Source: Streptomyces mutabilis (GTDB lineage Bacteria; Actinomycetota; Actinomycetes; Streptomycetales; Streptomycetaceae). Taken from it: a DNA stretch of 64,000 nucleotides. The DNA is taken from positions 248,001 to 312,000 of the forward strand of contig NZ_BMTT01000002.1 of NCBI RefSeq assembly GCF_014649815.1. The letters are read 5' to 3'. Below, piece by piece: positions 8,624-17,105 of this stretch (the first letter of the stretch is position 1; every line of letters starts with the position of its first letter). The position numbers and the translations under genes are program-made. The notes under the pieces were generated by a model. That model had not been told where the DNA came from. It ran no database searches and saw only the letters and a list, made by a program, of their open reading frames with translations.

Positions 8624-9297
8624 GTCGACTCCCCCAGCGTCCTGGGCGCGTCATCCGTCACACCGTCGGCACCCAGTTGGCGAGCCAGCCGCTTCAGCCC
8701 CCGGTACGTCGCCGTGCGCACCGCGCCCGGCCGCTTGCCGAGGACGCGCGCGGCGGCGGGCCCGTCCAGGCCGACGACGACCTTCAGCAGCACCGCCTCG
8801 GCCTGGTCGCGGGGCAGCCCCGAGATCAGGGTGAGGGCGGCCTCCGTGGACAGCGTCTCCAGCGCCTGGTCGTGCGTGGAGTGCGGGCCGGGCAGGTCCA
8901 GTACGTCCTGTTCCAGCGCCGTCGGCCGGGGACGGGCCTTCTGGCGGCGCAGGTGGTCCAGTGCCCGGTGCCGGGCGATCGTCGCCGTCCAGCCCCGGAA
9001 GCCGGCCCCGTCACCTCGAAAACGGCGCAGGTCACGGGCTATCTCCAGCCACGCGTCCGACGCGACGTCCTCGGCGTCGTCCCCGACCATCCCGCGCAGG
9101 TAGCCCAACAGGCCCGGCTGCACGAGCCGGTAGGCGACCGCGAAGGCCGCCTCGTCACCATCCTGGGCCCGCGCGACGGCCGCACCCAGTTCCCCGTCGT
9201 ACGTCTGTACGCGGCGGGGTTCCCCTCGCTGGCCCAAGAACCGTCCTAGTCCGTACCGAGTCCTTCGCGCGCCCGGTTGAGCCCGCCCCACGGTCAT
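8620..9297 (-). CDS. ECF-type RNA polymerase sigma factor (pair 2)
   Basis: The 225-residue protein shows region 2 ('LLGYLRGMVGDDAEDVASDA', 'FRGWTATIARHRALDHLRR') and region 4 ('LPRDQAEAVLLKVVVGLDGP', 'ARVLGKRPGAVRTATYRGLK'). It is closely related to the factor at 5342-6004 across the whole length. The start is uncertain: ATG 9297 gives a 45-residue extension before the conserved domain, and an in-frame TTG near 9235 with GGACGG upstream would give a shorter protein like its paralogue. The stop overlaps the downstream membrane gene by ATGA. Confidence 0.87.
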   Translation of the reverse strand: MTVGRAQPGARRTRYGLGRFLGQRGEPRRVQTYDGELGAAVARAQDGDEAAFAVAYRLVQPGLLGYLRGMVGDDAEDVASDAWLEIARDLRRFRGDGAGFRGWTATIARHRALDHLRRQKARPRPTALEQDVLDLPGPHSTHDQALETLSTEAALTLISGLPRDQAEAVLLKVVVGLDGPAAARVLGKRPGAVRTATYRGLKRLARQLGADGVTDDAPRTLGEST

Positions 9298-9392
9298 CAG
9301 CGTCGACGCGCACGGAAGTGTCACAGGCGGCGGTCCCGGCGCGCCCCTCACCGCGTGGCGGGGCGCGCGGAGCCGCCCGCCGTCACCTCATC

Positions 9393-9815
9393 TCATCCGC
9401 TCGCCGTCGCGTCGCGGCACAGCAGCCGCAGGGAGCCGTCACCGGCGAAGCAGCGGCGGGCCTCGTCGATCGGGTCCCACAGACGGCCGTCGGGAGTGCG
9501 GACCCAGTGGTCACCACCGGTCGCCCACCACTCGCCGCCCGCCTGACGCACGATCACCTCGCCGCCGTAGGCGCCGAGCCCGCGCAGCACGGTCTCCACG
9601 GCGGCGTACGGCGCTCCTTCGCGCCGGATGCCGTCGATGACCCGGTCGACGCGCCACAGGCTCTGCGCCGAGTAGTCCAGGCGCAGCCGGGCGCCCTCGC
9701 GCAGCACGGCCGCCGCGTCGGCCGCCCACCGCACCGGCTTGGCGGCAGCCGCCGGCCGGGTCTCCTGCCGGGTCGTCGATTCGCTGGTCGCAGTCGTCAC
9801 ACGCGCTGTCGTCAC
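9393..9815 (-). CDS. Conserved protein of unknown function
   Basis: About 140 residues from GTG 9815 (a second GTG lies five codons in; no clear ribosome site for either). The core 'AAAVLREGARLRLDYSAQSL' to 'VIVRQAGGEWWATGG' and 'HWVRTPDGRLWDPIDEARRC' looks like a compact alpha/beta domain resembling DUF3806-type proteins, where a helical pair precedes a short sheet. No signal peptide or membrane helix. It lies upstream of the second ECF sigma gene in the same direction, 95 bp away, so it may be its own unit. Function unknown. Confidence 0.6.
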   Translation of the reverse strand: MTTARVTTATSESTTRQETRPAAAAKPVRWAADAAAVLREGARLRLDYSAQSLWRVDRVIDGIRREGAPYAAVETVLRGLGAYGGEVIVRQAGGEWWATGGDHWVRTPDGRLWDPIDEARRCFAGDGSLRLLCRDATASG

Positions 9816-10465
9816 ATGGGCTAGAGCGCCACCGGGCGACGATTCGTCACACGAATCCGCCGCCCGTTCCGCAACCACCGCAGGACCGCCCCAGCTCCCC
9901 CACGACCCCCGCAACGTCGCCGCGCGTCCCCCGCAGGACGGTCACAGGTGGGCGGGGACGGGCCCGGCCGTGGACCGAGGGTGACGGGCACGGCCGCAGG
10001 TCGTGCGGCGCGTGCGGGACAGGCCCGGCAGCGGGCCCGCCCACGCGGCGGATCCGACGACGGACTCGGCCGCAAAGACCGACCACAGTCTCCGCACCGG
10101 ACGCGACCGGCCCGGCACCGGACGCACGACAGGCCCGGCACCGGACGCACGACAGGCCCGACGACAACACCAGGACGGATCCCAGCAGCGGACCCGACAG
10201 CGGAGGCAGCCGCGGCCCCCGGCAGCGGCCCACCCGCAGCCCCGACGGTGGAACCGGCCGCGGCCCCGGACAGCGGGCGGGCCCGGGCGGCAGCAGCGGC
10301 GGCTCCACGACCGGTCCGGCGGCGCGCCCGGCAGCCGGTCTCCGCGCGAGCCCGCCGACAGACCGACCACAGGCCCGGCGCCGGTTCCAGCCGCAGAACC
10401 GCGGTGGGCGCGCCCTCGGGGACCGGTTGCCGCGTCGGTGACGGCGCCGGTGGTGGAGCGGGTGT
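9816..10465. other. 650-bp low-complexity intergenic region
   Basis: All six frames are open over long stretches, but the predicted products are Pro/Arg/Gly/Thr-rich and lack any recognisable fold or a ribosome site. The DNA is built from recurring GGCCCGGCACCGGAC, GGACGGATCC and CAGCGGACCCG-like words. I treat it as non-coding or a strongly decayed gene. Confidence 0.45.
10111..10156. repeat. Two exact tandem copies of a 23-bp unit
   Basis: The 23-bp unit starts with CCCGGCACCGGACGCACGAC and ends with AGG; it is repeated exactly (10111-10133, 10134-10156), with related partial copies on both sides. 23 is not a multiple of three, which argues against coding use. Confidence 0.85.
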
Positions 10466-11032
10466 TCAGCCGCGGCCGCGGGCGCGGCGGGAGACCACCG
10501 CGCGCAGTACCCGGCGGCCCTCCGTGGAGATTTCCAGGGCGCGGCGCAGCCCGGCCGGGCCGTTGCCGGTGAGCGCGTCCAGGACGGTGAGCTGGCGGCG
10601 CAGTTCGGCGGCGACGAGCGGGGACAGCGACTCCGCGCCGTCCTCACGGCGGACGCCGTCCCCGAGGGCGGCGGCGTCCGTCGCCGGGTCGAGGAGCCGG
10701 TGGATGCGGAGCGAGGCGGCGGAGCAGGCGTCGGCCCACGCCCTCAGCCCGGCCCCCGAGCACTCGGCCGGCGCCGCGGCCAGCATCCGGCGGGCCAGCA
10801 CCACGGACTCGTCCTCGCCGGTCGCGTCGGGACCGGCGAGTGCGTCGCGCACCCGGTCCAGTTCCCGCGCCCAGCCGGGCCCGGCCGGAGCGTCGTCGGC
10901 GAGGGCCGCCCACAGGGGCCGCAGGACCTCGTCGCCGCCGTCCAGCAGAGGGACGCAGCGATCCAAACAAGCCAGTCCACTCCCGGCGAGTCCGCGTGCG
11001 TCGGCCCGCGCGATCAGTTCCACCAGGCTCAT
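10466..11032 (-). CDS. Conserved hypothetical protein
   Basis: The 188-residue predicted soluble, mostly alpha-helical protein is Ala/Leu/Arg rich ('MSLVELIARADARGLAGSGL' at the N-terminus, 'ELRRQLTVLDALTGNGPAGL' near the C-terminus). It has no signal peptide, membrane helix or known catalytic motif. ATG 11032 is preceded by GGGAGGC. It lies 86 bp downstream of the gene at 11119-11688 and could be co-transcribed with it. Function unknown. Confidence 0.65.
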   Translation of the reverse strand: MSLVELIARADARGLAGSGLACLDRCVPLLDGGDEVLRPLWAALADDAPAGPGWARELDRVRDALAGPDATGEDESVVLARRMLAAAPAECSGAGLRAWADACSAASLRIHRLLDPATDAAALGDGVRREDGAESLSPLVAAELRRQLTVLDALTGNGPAGLRRALEISTEGRRVLRAVVSRRARGRG

Positions 11033-11118
11033 CCGGTGCCTCCCTTTTCTGCCGTTCCGCCCCGCTCACGACCACGGAGCACGCACTTCCCCTTACTGCG
11101 CGCGACGGCCCGGGAGTG

Positions 11119-11688
11119 TCACAGCGGCACCACGCCCAGCCGGTCGAGGAACCGGAAGAAGAGCTTTTCGGCCACCGGGTCACCGGCGGCACCACCAGCG
11201 GCCCCGGCCTCGGGGCTGACCTCGAAGACCGCCTCGGGACCGGGGCCCGGGTCGGCCGACAGCACCTCCGTCAGCTCCCCGGCGCTCGCGGTGCGCCCGG
11301 CCTCGGCGGCCCAGGCGACGGCGCGCTCGGCGGCGTCTCGCGGTTCGAGGAAGTAGTCCTCCAGGGTGAGCCCCTCCTTCTCCGCGCCGAGGTATCCGGC
11401 CATCGCGGACCGCGCCAGGCAGGTCGTCCACGCGCCGCTCTCGGGCGCCGCCGCTTCCACGACCACGCAGTCGCTGTCCATGACGTACCCGAACAGCGCG
11501 GGCGCGCCGGTCTGCCCGGCGAGGTCGTTCATGTTCCCGACGTCCCCGTCGCCGCCCGGGAACTCCCACACCTGCCAGCCGTCCGGCGCGGACTGGCGCA
11601 GGGTCATGTCCGCGGCGCCCGACAGCGCGTCCAGCTCCGTGAGGGGCCGCTCGGCGCGGCCCACGACGAAATACCCCCAGTAGCCCAT
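11119..11688 (-). CDS. Conserved hypothetical protein
   Basis: The 189-residue protein begins 'MGYWGYFVVGRAERPL', with a mixed alpha/beta N-terminal half ('WQVWEFPGGDGDVGNMNDL', 'GAPALFGYVMDSDCVVVEAA') and an acidic, Ala-rich C-terminal half ending 'LFFRFLDRLGVVPL'. ATG 11688 has GGGAG 6 nt upstream. No membrane helix or enzymatic motif recognised. The many aromatic residues in the first 20 positions are conserved-looking in the style of streptomycete house proteins. Function unknown. Confidence 0.7.
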   Translation of the reverse strand: MGYWGYFVVGRAERPLTELDALSGAADMTLRQSAPDGWQVWEFPGGDGDVGNMNDLAGQTGAPALFGYVMDSDCVVVEAAAPESGAWTTCLARSAMAGYLGAEKEGLTLEDYFLEPRDAAERAVAWAAEAGRTASAGELTEVLSADPGPGPEAVFEVSPEAGAAGGAAGDPVAEKLFFRFLDRLGVVPL

Positions 11689-11858
11689 GTCCCGGCTCCC
11701 CCCGGCGTGTCCGTTTCGGCTCGTCAAAAGACCACCACAGCCGTACGCGAGTTCGCAGCCGTATCGGACAATCCCGCGCCGGACTGTCGGCCGGGCACCG
11801 GGGCGAAACGGTCGCCCGAGCGCCTGGGCCGCGGCCGCCCGAGCGGTCGGTCGCGCGG

Positions 11859-13469
11859 TCAGTCGAGCCGGTTCGCCAGCGCCTTGAAGTCGGCCCAGGA
11901 CAGCTCCGGCTCGCCCGGGTCCCACAGCTTCTGGACCGTCGCCGCCAGCGGCAGCCGGATGCCGTCTGCGACCTGCGCCTGCGTCTGGGCGCTCGGGATG
12001 TCGCCCCAGACCGCGAAGCTGCCGCCGAGTATCTGGTCGTCGTACTTGGCGTCGACCGCCGTCGTGCCCCGGATCACGCGCGGGGTCCACTGCTCGTAGA
12101 TGCGCTCGCCGGTCGGGTAGACGAAGGTCTGCGGCTCGCCGAGCACGTAGTAGAGGAACTCGTCGTTGTAGTTGACGACCTTCCGGCCCGCGCTCAGGTA
12201 CTCGGCCGGCTGCCGGGCGCCGATCTCCTTGCCGGTCCAGTAGGCGACCTGGATCTCTTTCAACGGCTCGACGGACGTGTTCTTGAAGAACCCGTCGTTC
12301 CAGGCGCGCGGGGTGCGGTCGTGGGCCATGACCGTCTCGGCGCGGCCGTTGAGCCAGCCGGTGGTGAGGTCGGCGACGGTGCCGCCGGAGCCGTACGCCT
12401 CGCGGGCGGCGGCGGCCAGGTTCGGGTAGGACGCCTCGGGGTCGGACACCACGAGCGCCTGGTACTCGTCGGCACCCAGGTGGAACTGCGACCCGGGGAA
12501 GAGGTCGGCGTACTCGTTCAGCAGGTCGTCGACGATCTCGGCGGCCTCCGGCTTGGAGATGTCGATCGCGCCACGCGTGGGCGTGCCCTGCGCGTTGCGC
12601 AGCTGGAGGTCGGGGTGGGCGGCGATCACGGCGCCGAGGTGGCCCGGCGAGTCGACCTCGGGGACGACGGTGATGTGGCGCGAGGCGGCGAGGTCGATGA
12701 TCTCCTTGACCTCGGCCTTGGTCAGGTGGTCGTCGGAGACGACCTCGGGGTGCGAGTCGGACTCGATGCGGAAGGCCTGGTCGTCGGAGAAGTGCAGGCC
12801 CAGCTCGTTGAACTTCAGGTCGCCGAGCTCACGTATCCGGTCCTTGATCCAGTCGGCGTCGTAGTGCTTGCGGGCTATGTCGAGCATGAACCCGCGCCGT
12901 TCCTTGGCCGGCTCGTCCTTCACCTCGCCCTCGGGCGCGGTACCACCGCCGGCCACGGCCTGCTTCAGGGTCCGGGTGCCGTAGTAGACGCCCGCCTCGG
13001 CCGGGCCGGTGACGGTGACGCGGCCGTCGCGCACGGTCATGGTGTACGACTCCGGGTCCGCGCCCTTGTCCTGCCTGACGTCCAGCAGCAGGTCCCCGGC
13101 GCGCTCGTCGTCCTTCTCCCCCGCGTACGTCAGTCCCAGCTCGCCCGCGATCAGGCGCCCCTCGTCGGCGAGGGAGGCGTCGGCGACGACCACGCGGTGG
13201 TCCTTCGCCGGCCGCCAGCCCGGGCCGCGCGCCGGGGTGTGGTCGCGTACGGCCGGTATCGTGCGCGGCTCCTGGGACAGTGGGTAGGAGCGGCTGGGGC
13301 TGGGGGCCGCGGCCTCCTCGGGGGAGCGGGCGGCCGGTGTTCCGGGCCCGCCGTCCCCGTCGGTGGCCCAGAGGCCGACTCCCACGCCGAGGGCAGCGAC
13401 CACCGTTCCGGCGATCACGGCCCGCTGCCTCACCTTGTGCGCCGGCGTCCGGCGTCCGTGTTGGCTCAC
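11859..13469 (-). CDS. Membrane-anchored or secreted GH20 beta-N-acetylhexosaminidase
   Basis: The 536-residue protein starts with 'HKVRQRAVIAGTVVAALGVG', a signal anchor. A GH20b accessory domain (about 85-190, ending 'GVYYGTRTLKQAV') precedes the GH20 (beta/alpha)8 barrel: 'RGFMLDIARKHYDADWIKD', 'ELGLHFSDDQAFRIESDSHP', 'VPEVDSPGHLGAV' and the catalytic Asp-Glu pair in 'FHLGADEYQ'. It should release terminal GlcNAc/GalNAc from chitin-, glycan- or peptidoglycan-derived oligomers by substrate-assisted catalysis; lacto-N-biosidase-type activity is an alternative. It is monocistronic, with no DasR-like site recognised upstream. Confidence 0.88.
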   Translation of the reverse strand: MSQHGRRTPAHKVRQRAVIAGTVVAALGVGVGLWATDGDGGPGTPAARSPEEAAAPSPSRSYPLSQEPRTIPAVRDHTPARGPGWRPAKDHRVVVADASLADEGRLIAGELGLTYAGEKDDERAGDLLLDVRQDKGADPESYTMTVRDGRVTVTGPAEAGVYYGTRTLKQAVAGGGTAPEGEVKDEPAKERRGFMLDIARKHYDADWIKDRIRELGDLKFNELGLHFSDDQAFRIESDSHPEVVSDDHLTKAEVKEIIDLAASRHITVVPEVDSPGHLGAVIAAHPDLQLRNAQGTPTRGAIDISKPEAAEIVDDLLNEYADLFPGSQFHLGADEYQALVVSDPEASYPNLAAAAREAYGSGGTVADLTTGWLNGRAETVMAHDRTPRAWNDGFFKNTSVEPLKEIQVAYWTGKEIGARQPAEYLSAGRKVVNYNDEFLYYVLGEPQTFVYPTGERIYEQWTPRVIRGTTAVDAKYDDQILGGSFAVWGDIPSAQTQAQVADGIRLPLAATVQKLWDPGEPELSWADFKALANRLD

Positions 13470-13651
13470 AGCGCCAACCTAGGGCCGCGAGCCGAACCAT
13501 GCGTCCACCACATGTTCTGAAACTCTCCCGTTCAGGTGAAATTCGGGCATCAGACGGACACGCCATGCCGTCACTCGATAACGTGAAGCCACTTCCTTCG
13601 CACAATCCCCTGCCGACACACACGTGACGCCCACGAGGACCCACGCCGCCC

Positions 13652-14194
13652 GTGCACCGTCTCCCAGACCTCCCCGGCCGAGTGGCCATACCGGTACCGG
13701 TGCAAACCCGCGCCGCACCGGTCACGCCGTCAGCCCTGAAGCGCTTCAACACCGCGCCCGCCGAGGAAGCCGTCGCCACACTCCTGACCTGCCTGAACAG
13801 CCACCACTGGGCCCACCGCCTCGTCTCCCACCGCCCCTACCCCGACCTCCCGTCCCTCCTGGCGGCCGCGGAGGAGGCGTCGTACGACCTCCCCCCGGAC
13901 GACCTGACGGAGGCCCTGACGGCGGAGGGCCTCCCGCCTCTCCCGGCGGACACGTACGCGGCGGCCCACACGGCGTTGAGCGCGGCGACCGCGGCCTACG
14001 AGAGCCGTTTCGGACACGCGTTCGTCATCTGCCTGAACGGCATGCCCGCGAACGAGGCCGTGAACCACGCCCTCGCGGGCATCCGGTCACGATTGGCGAA
14101 CGATCCGGACGAGGAACGCCAGGTGGCGGCAGACGAACTCCGGCGCCTGGCAAGAGCGCGACTGACCGACGTCCTGAGGGGCGCGGGGCTGTGA
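13652..14194 (+). CDS. UraD-like (OHCU decarboxylase fold) protein lacking catalytic motifs
   Basis: The 180-residue protein is related to 2-oxo-4-hydroxy-4-carboxy-5-ureidoimidazoline decarboxylase: 'LKRFNTAPAEEAVATLLTCL', 'HHWAHRLVSHRPYPDLPSLL' and 'AAYESRFGHAFVICLNGMP' align with the family's N-terminal helix, 'W..rm...RP' and 'Y..rFG..FiicvnG'. The usual 'HPdLa' (catalytic His) and 'S..EQ' (Ser/Glu) elements between them are missing; this stretch reads 'DDLTEALTAEGLPPLPADTY'. It may be inactive in urate breakdown or do something else. No urate genes are adjacent. Its last codons fall in an interspersed repeat (14175-14262). GTG 13652 is the first start; a later start is possible. Confidence 0.75.
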   Translation: MHRLPDLPGRVAIPVPVQTRAAPVTPSALKRFNTAPAEEAVATLLTCLNSHHWAHRLVSHRPYPDLPSLLAAAEEASYDLPPDDLTEALTAEGLPPLPADTYAAAHTALSAATAAYESRFGHAFVICLNGMPANEAVNHALAGIRSRLANDPDEERQVAADELRRLARARLTDVLRGAGL

Positions 14195-14262
14195 CATCAG
14201 CGGCTCCGCCGCGGGGCGCGACCAGCCACCGACGACCCACGCCCGGCATACAGGACAAACCA
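14175..14262 (+). repeat. Streptomyces-type interspersed intergenic repeat
   Basis: The stretch beginning GAGGGGCGCGGGGCTGTGAC and continuing CAGCGGCTCCGCCGC..GGCGCGACCAGCCACC closely resembles a repeat I recall from many Streptomyces intergenic regions. It includes a GCGGC-TCC-GCCGC hairpin. It supplies the terminal codons and stop of the UraD-like gene. Identification is from memory, not from a search. Confidence 0.5.
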
Positions 14263-14362
14263 TCACCCCCGGTGGCCGCCTCCGCGTCCACCCCACTGCT
14301 CCTTTGAGTGCAACTTTGATCACACAAGCAGGCCCCCCGTAAGCGACGCGGGCAACCGTCGC

Positions 14363-14368
14363 TACGAT
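14363..14368 (+). promoter_or_regulatory. Candidate -10 box of the sdh operon
   Basis: TACGAT lies 88 bp upstream of the sdhC start with no good -35 hexamer. Upstream at 14305-14330 an imperfect inverted arrangement (TTGAGTG...CACACAA) recalls redox-regulator sites but does not match a Rex box. Low confidence. Confidence 0.3.
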
Positions 14369-14456
14369 GCTGGGGGCCGGTGGACCGTACCCGGCCGGGC
14401 CCGACCGACAAGGAAAGCCGGCGCGGCCCCAATCCCCGCTCCCGGAGGAAACTTCC

Positions 14457-14837
14457 GTGCCGGCTGGAACGCTGTACCGCGGCCGGGAAGGAATGTGGTC
14501 CTGGGTGGCTCACCGAGTCACCGGCGTCCTCATTTTCTTCTTCCTGTTCGTCCACGTGCTGGACACCGCTCTCGTCCGTGTGTCCCCCGAGGCCTACGAC
14601 ACCGTCGTGGCCACGTACAAGACGCCGATCGTCGCGCTGCTGGAATACGGCCTCGTCGCCGCCATCCTGTTCCACGCGCTCAACGGCCTGCGTGTCATCG
14701 CCGTCGACTTCTGGATCAAGGGCGCCCGCTACCAGAAGCAGATGCTCTGGACCGTTGTCGGCCTGTGGGTCGTGCTGATGCTCGGGGCGATCTACCCCGT
14801 CCTCGGCCACGCCGCTCGTGAACTGTTCGGGAGCTGA
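14457..14837 (+). CDS. sdhC: Succinate dehydrogenase cytochrome b556 subunit
   Basis: The 126-residue integral membrane protein has three helices ('VTGVLIFFFLFVHVLDTALV', 'PIVALLEYGLVAAILFHALN', 'LWTVVGLWVVLMLGAIYPVL'). 'MWSWVAHRVTGVLIFFF' carries the Ser/Arg typical of the quinone site, and His in 'FVHVLD' and 'LFHALNGLRVI' are candidate haem ligands. It anchors complex II and passes electrons to menaquinone. GTG 14457 has GGAGG at ideal spacing. First gene of sdhCDAB. Confidence 0.93.
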   Translation: MPAGTLYRGREGMWSWVAHRVTGVLIFFFLFVHVLDTALVRVSPEAYDTVVATYKTPIVALLEYGLVAAILFHALNGLRVIAVDFWIKGARYQKQMLWTVVGLWVVLMLGAIYPVLGHAARELFGS

Positions 14838-14842
14838 CGCGC

Positions 14843-15331
14843 ATGTCGACCACTGAAACCACCGCCTCCGGCATCGGCCCCGTCGAGGGCGCCGACGCCT
14901 CCGTCTACTCCGTGGACAACCCGGCGCCGCTGATCGAGCCGCCCCGCAAGCGGACCAAGAAGTCCCCGAAGTCCACGCGGGGCAACTTCGAGATGGCCGC
15001 CTGGCTCTTCATGCGCCTGTCCGGCGTCGTGCTGGTCGTCCTGGTCATCGGCCACCTGCTCATCCAGCTGGTGCTGGACGGCGGCGTCTCCAAGATCGGC
15101 TTCGCGTTCGTGGCCGGCCGCTGGGCCTCGCCGTTCTGGCAGGTCTGGGACCTGCTGATGCTCTGGCTCGCGATGCTGCACGGCGCCAACGGCCTGCGCA
15201 CGGTCATCAACGACTACGCGGAGCGCCCGAACACCCGCCTGTGGCTCAAGGGCCTGCTCTACACCGCCACGGTGTTCACCATCCTGCTGGGCACGCTGGT
15301 GATCTTCACCTTCGACCCGAACATCCGCTAG
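14843..15331 (+). CDS. sdhD: Succinate dehydrogenase membrane anchor subunit
   Basis: The 162-residue protein has a soluble N-terminal ~45 residues rich in Lys, then three membrane helices ('[20 protein letters not shown]', '[20 protein letters not shown]', '[20 protein letters not shown]'). The conserved His in 'VIGHLLIQ' and '[14 protein letters not shown]' is consistent with haem/quinone binding. It starts 5 bp after sdhC. With SdhC it forms the membrane domain of complex II. Confidence 0.92.
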   Translation: MSTTETTASGIGPVEGADASVYSVDNPAPLIEPPRKRTKKSPKSTRGNFEMAAWLFMRLSGVVLVVLVIGHLLIQLVLDGGVSKIGFAFVAGRWASPFWQVWDLLMLWLAMLHGANGLRTVINDYAERPNTRLWLKGLLYTATVFTILLGTLVIFTFDPNIR

Positions 15332-15350
15332 GCACGGGGCTGCGAAAATC

Positions 15351-17105
15351 ATGAAGGTACACAAGTACGACACCGTCATCGTCGGCGCCGGTGGCGCCGG
15401 TATGCGGGCCGCCATCGAGGCGACCAAGCGCAGCCGCACGGCCGTCCTGACGAAGCTCTACCCCACCCGCTCCCACACGGGCGCCGCGCAGGGCGGCATG
15501 GCCGCCGCGCTGGCCAACGTGGAGGAGGACAACTGGGAGTGGCACACCTTCGACACGGTCAAGGGCGGTGACTACCTGGTCGACCAGGACGCCGCCGAGA
15601 TCCTGGCGAAGGAGGCCATCGACTCGGTCCTCGACCTGGAGAAGATGGGTCTGCCGTTCAACCGGACGCCGAACGGCACGATCGACCAGCGCCGCTTCGG
15701 CGGTCACTCCCGCAACCACGGCGAGGCGCCGGTCCGCCGGTCCTGCTACGCGGCCGACCGCACCGGCCACATGATCCTCCAGACGCTGTACCAGAACTGC
15801 GTCAAGGAGGGCGTGGAGTTCTTCAACGAGTTCTACGTCCTGGACCAGCTGATCACCGAGGTCGACGGCGTCAGGAAGTCCGCCGGTGTGGTGGCCTACG
15901 AGCTGGCGACCGGCGAGATCCACGTCTTCCAGGCGAAGTCCGTGATCTACGCCTCCGGCGGCACCGGTAAGTTCTTCAAGGTGACGTCCAACGCGCACAC
16001 GCTGACCGGTGACGGCCAGGCCGCCGTGTACCGGCGCGGGCTGCCGCTGGAGGACATGGAGTTCTTCCAGTTCCACCCGACCGGCATCTGGCGCATGGGC
16101 ATCCTGCTGACGGAGGGCGCCCGCGGTGAGGGCGGCATCCTCCGCAACAAGGACGGCGAGCGCTTCATGGAGAAGTACGCGCCGGTCATGAAGGACCTCG
16201 CGTCCCGTGACGTCGTCTCGCGCTCCATCTACACCGAGATCCGCGAGGGCCGCGGCTGCGGTCCCGAGGGCGACCACGTCTACCTGGACCTCACCCACCT
16301 CCCGCCGGAGCAGCTGGACGCCAAGCTGCCCGACATCACGGAGTTCGCGCGGACCTACCTCGGCATCGAGCCCTACACGGACCCGATCCCGATCCAGCCC
16401 ACCGCGCACTACGCCATGGGCGGCATCCCGACCAACGTCGAGGGCGAGGTCCTCGCGGACAACACCACCGTCGTCCCGGGCCTGTACGCGGCCGGCGAGG
16501 TCGCCTGCGTGTCCGTGCACGGCGCCAACCGCCTGGGCACCAACTCGCTGCTGGACATCAACGTCTTCGGCAAGCGGGCCGGCATCGCGGCGGCGGAGTA
16601 CGCGCAGAAGGCGGACTTCGTCGAGCTGCCGGAGAACCCGGAGTCTCTGGTCGTCGAGCAGATCGAGCGCCTGCGCTCCTCCACCGGCAACGAGCGGGTC
16701 TCGACGCTCCGCCGCGAGCTGCAGGAGTGCATGGACGCCAACGTCATGGTGTTCCGCACCGAGCAGACGATCAAGACGGCCGTCGAGAAGATCGGCGAGC
16801 TGCGCGCCCGCTACAAGAACGTGGCGATCCAGGACAAGGGCCGGCGCTTCAACACCGACCTGCTGGAAGCCGTCGAGCTGGGCAACCTGCTCGACCTGGC
16901 CGAGGTCATGGCGGTGTCGGCGCTCGCCCGCAAGGAGTCGCGCGGCGGTCACTACCGCGAGGACTTCCCCAACCGCGACGACGTCAACTTCATGCGCCAC
17001 ACCATGGCGTACCGCGAGGTGGGCGACGACGGCGCCGAGTCCATCCGGCTCGACTACAAGCCGGTCGTCCAGACCCGCTACCAGCCGATGGAGCGTAAGT
17101 ACTGA
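15351..17105 (+). CDS. sdhA: Succinate dehydrogenase flavoprotein subunit
   Basis: The 584-residue flavoprotein has the N-terminal FAD-binding '[16 protein letters not shown]', then '[12 protein letters not shown]' with the His expected to carry covalent FAD. Substrate-site motifs are '[10 protein letters not shown]', 'EGARGEGG' and '[11 protein letters not shown]', and the second dinucleotide segment is '[20 protein letters not shown]'. It oxidises succinate to fumarate in the TCA cycle at the cytoplasmic side of the membrane. Its stop overlaps the sdhB start (TGATG). Confidence 0.97.
   Translation: MKVHKYDTVIVGAGGAGMRAAIEATKRSRTAVLTKLYPTRSHTGAAQGGMAAALANVEEDNWEWHTFDTVKGGDYLVDQDAAEILAKEAIDSVLDLEKMGLPFNRTPNGTIDQRRFGGHSRNHGEAPVRRSCYAADRTGHMILQTLYQNCVKEGVEFFNEFYVLDQLITEVDGVRKSAGVVAYELATGEIHVFQAKSVIYASGGTGKFFKVTSNAHTLTGDGQAAVYRRGLPLEDMEFFQFHPTGIWRMGILLTEGARGEGGILRNKDGERFMEKYAPVMKDLASRDVVSRSIYTEIREGRGCGPEGDHVYLDLTHLPPEQLDAKLPDITEFARTYLGIEPYTDPIPIQPTAHYAMGGIPTNVEGEVLADNTTVVPGLYAAGEVACVSVHGANRLGTNSLLDINVFGKRAGIAAAEYAQKADFVELPENPESLVVEQIERLRSSTGNERVSTLRRELQECMDANVMVFRTEQTIKTAVEKIGELRARYKNVAIQDKGRRFNTDLLEAVELGNLLDLAEVMAVSALARKESRGGHYREDFPNRDDVNFMRHTMAYREVGDDGAESIRLDYKPVVQTRYQPMERKY

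Noticed and set aside
10003-10572. Possible 189-residue plus-strand protein
   Set aside because: Arg/Pro/Thr-rich, contains the out-of-phase 23-bp repeat, ends inside the supported gene 10466-11032, no ribosome site.
14305-14330. Rex-type redox operator upstream of sdh
   Set aside because: TTGAGTG...CACACAA does not fit the TTGTG-N8-CACAA pattern in half-site sequence and spacing.
15306-17000. 564-codon open frame antisense to sdhA
   Set aside because: Its product is a shadow of the sdhA codons (His/Val/Leu/Arg/Asp rich), with no domain or ribosome site.
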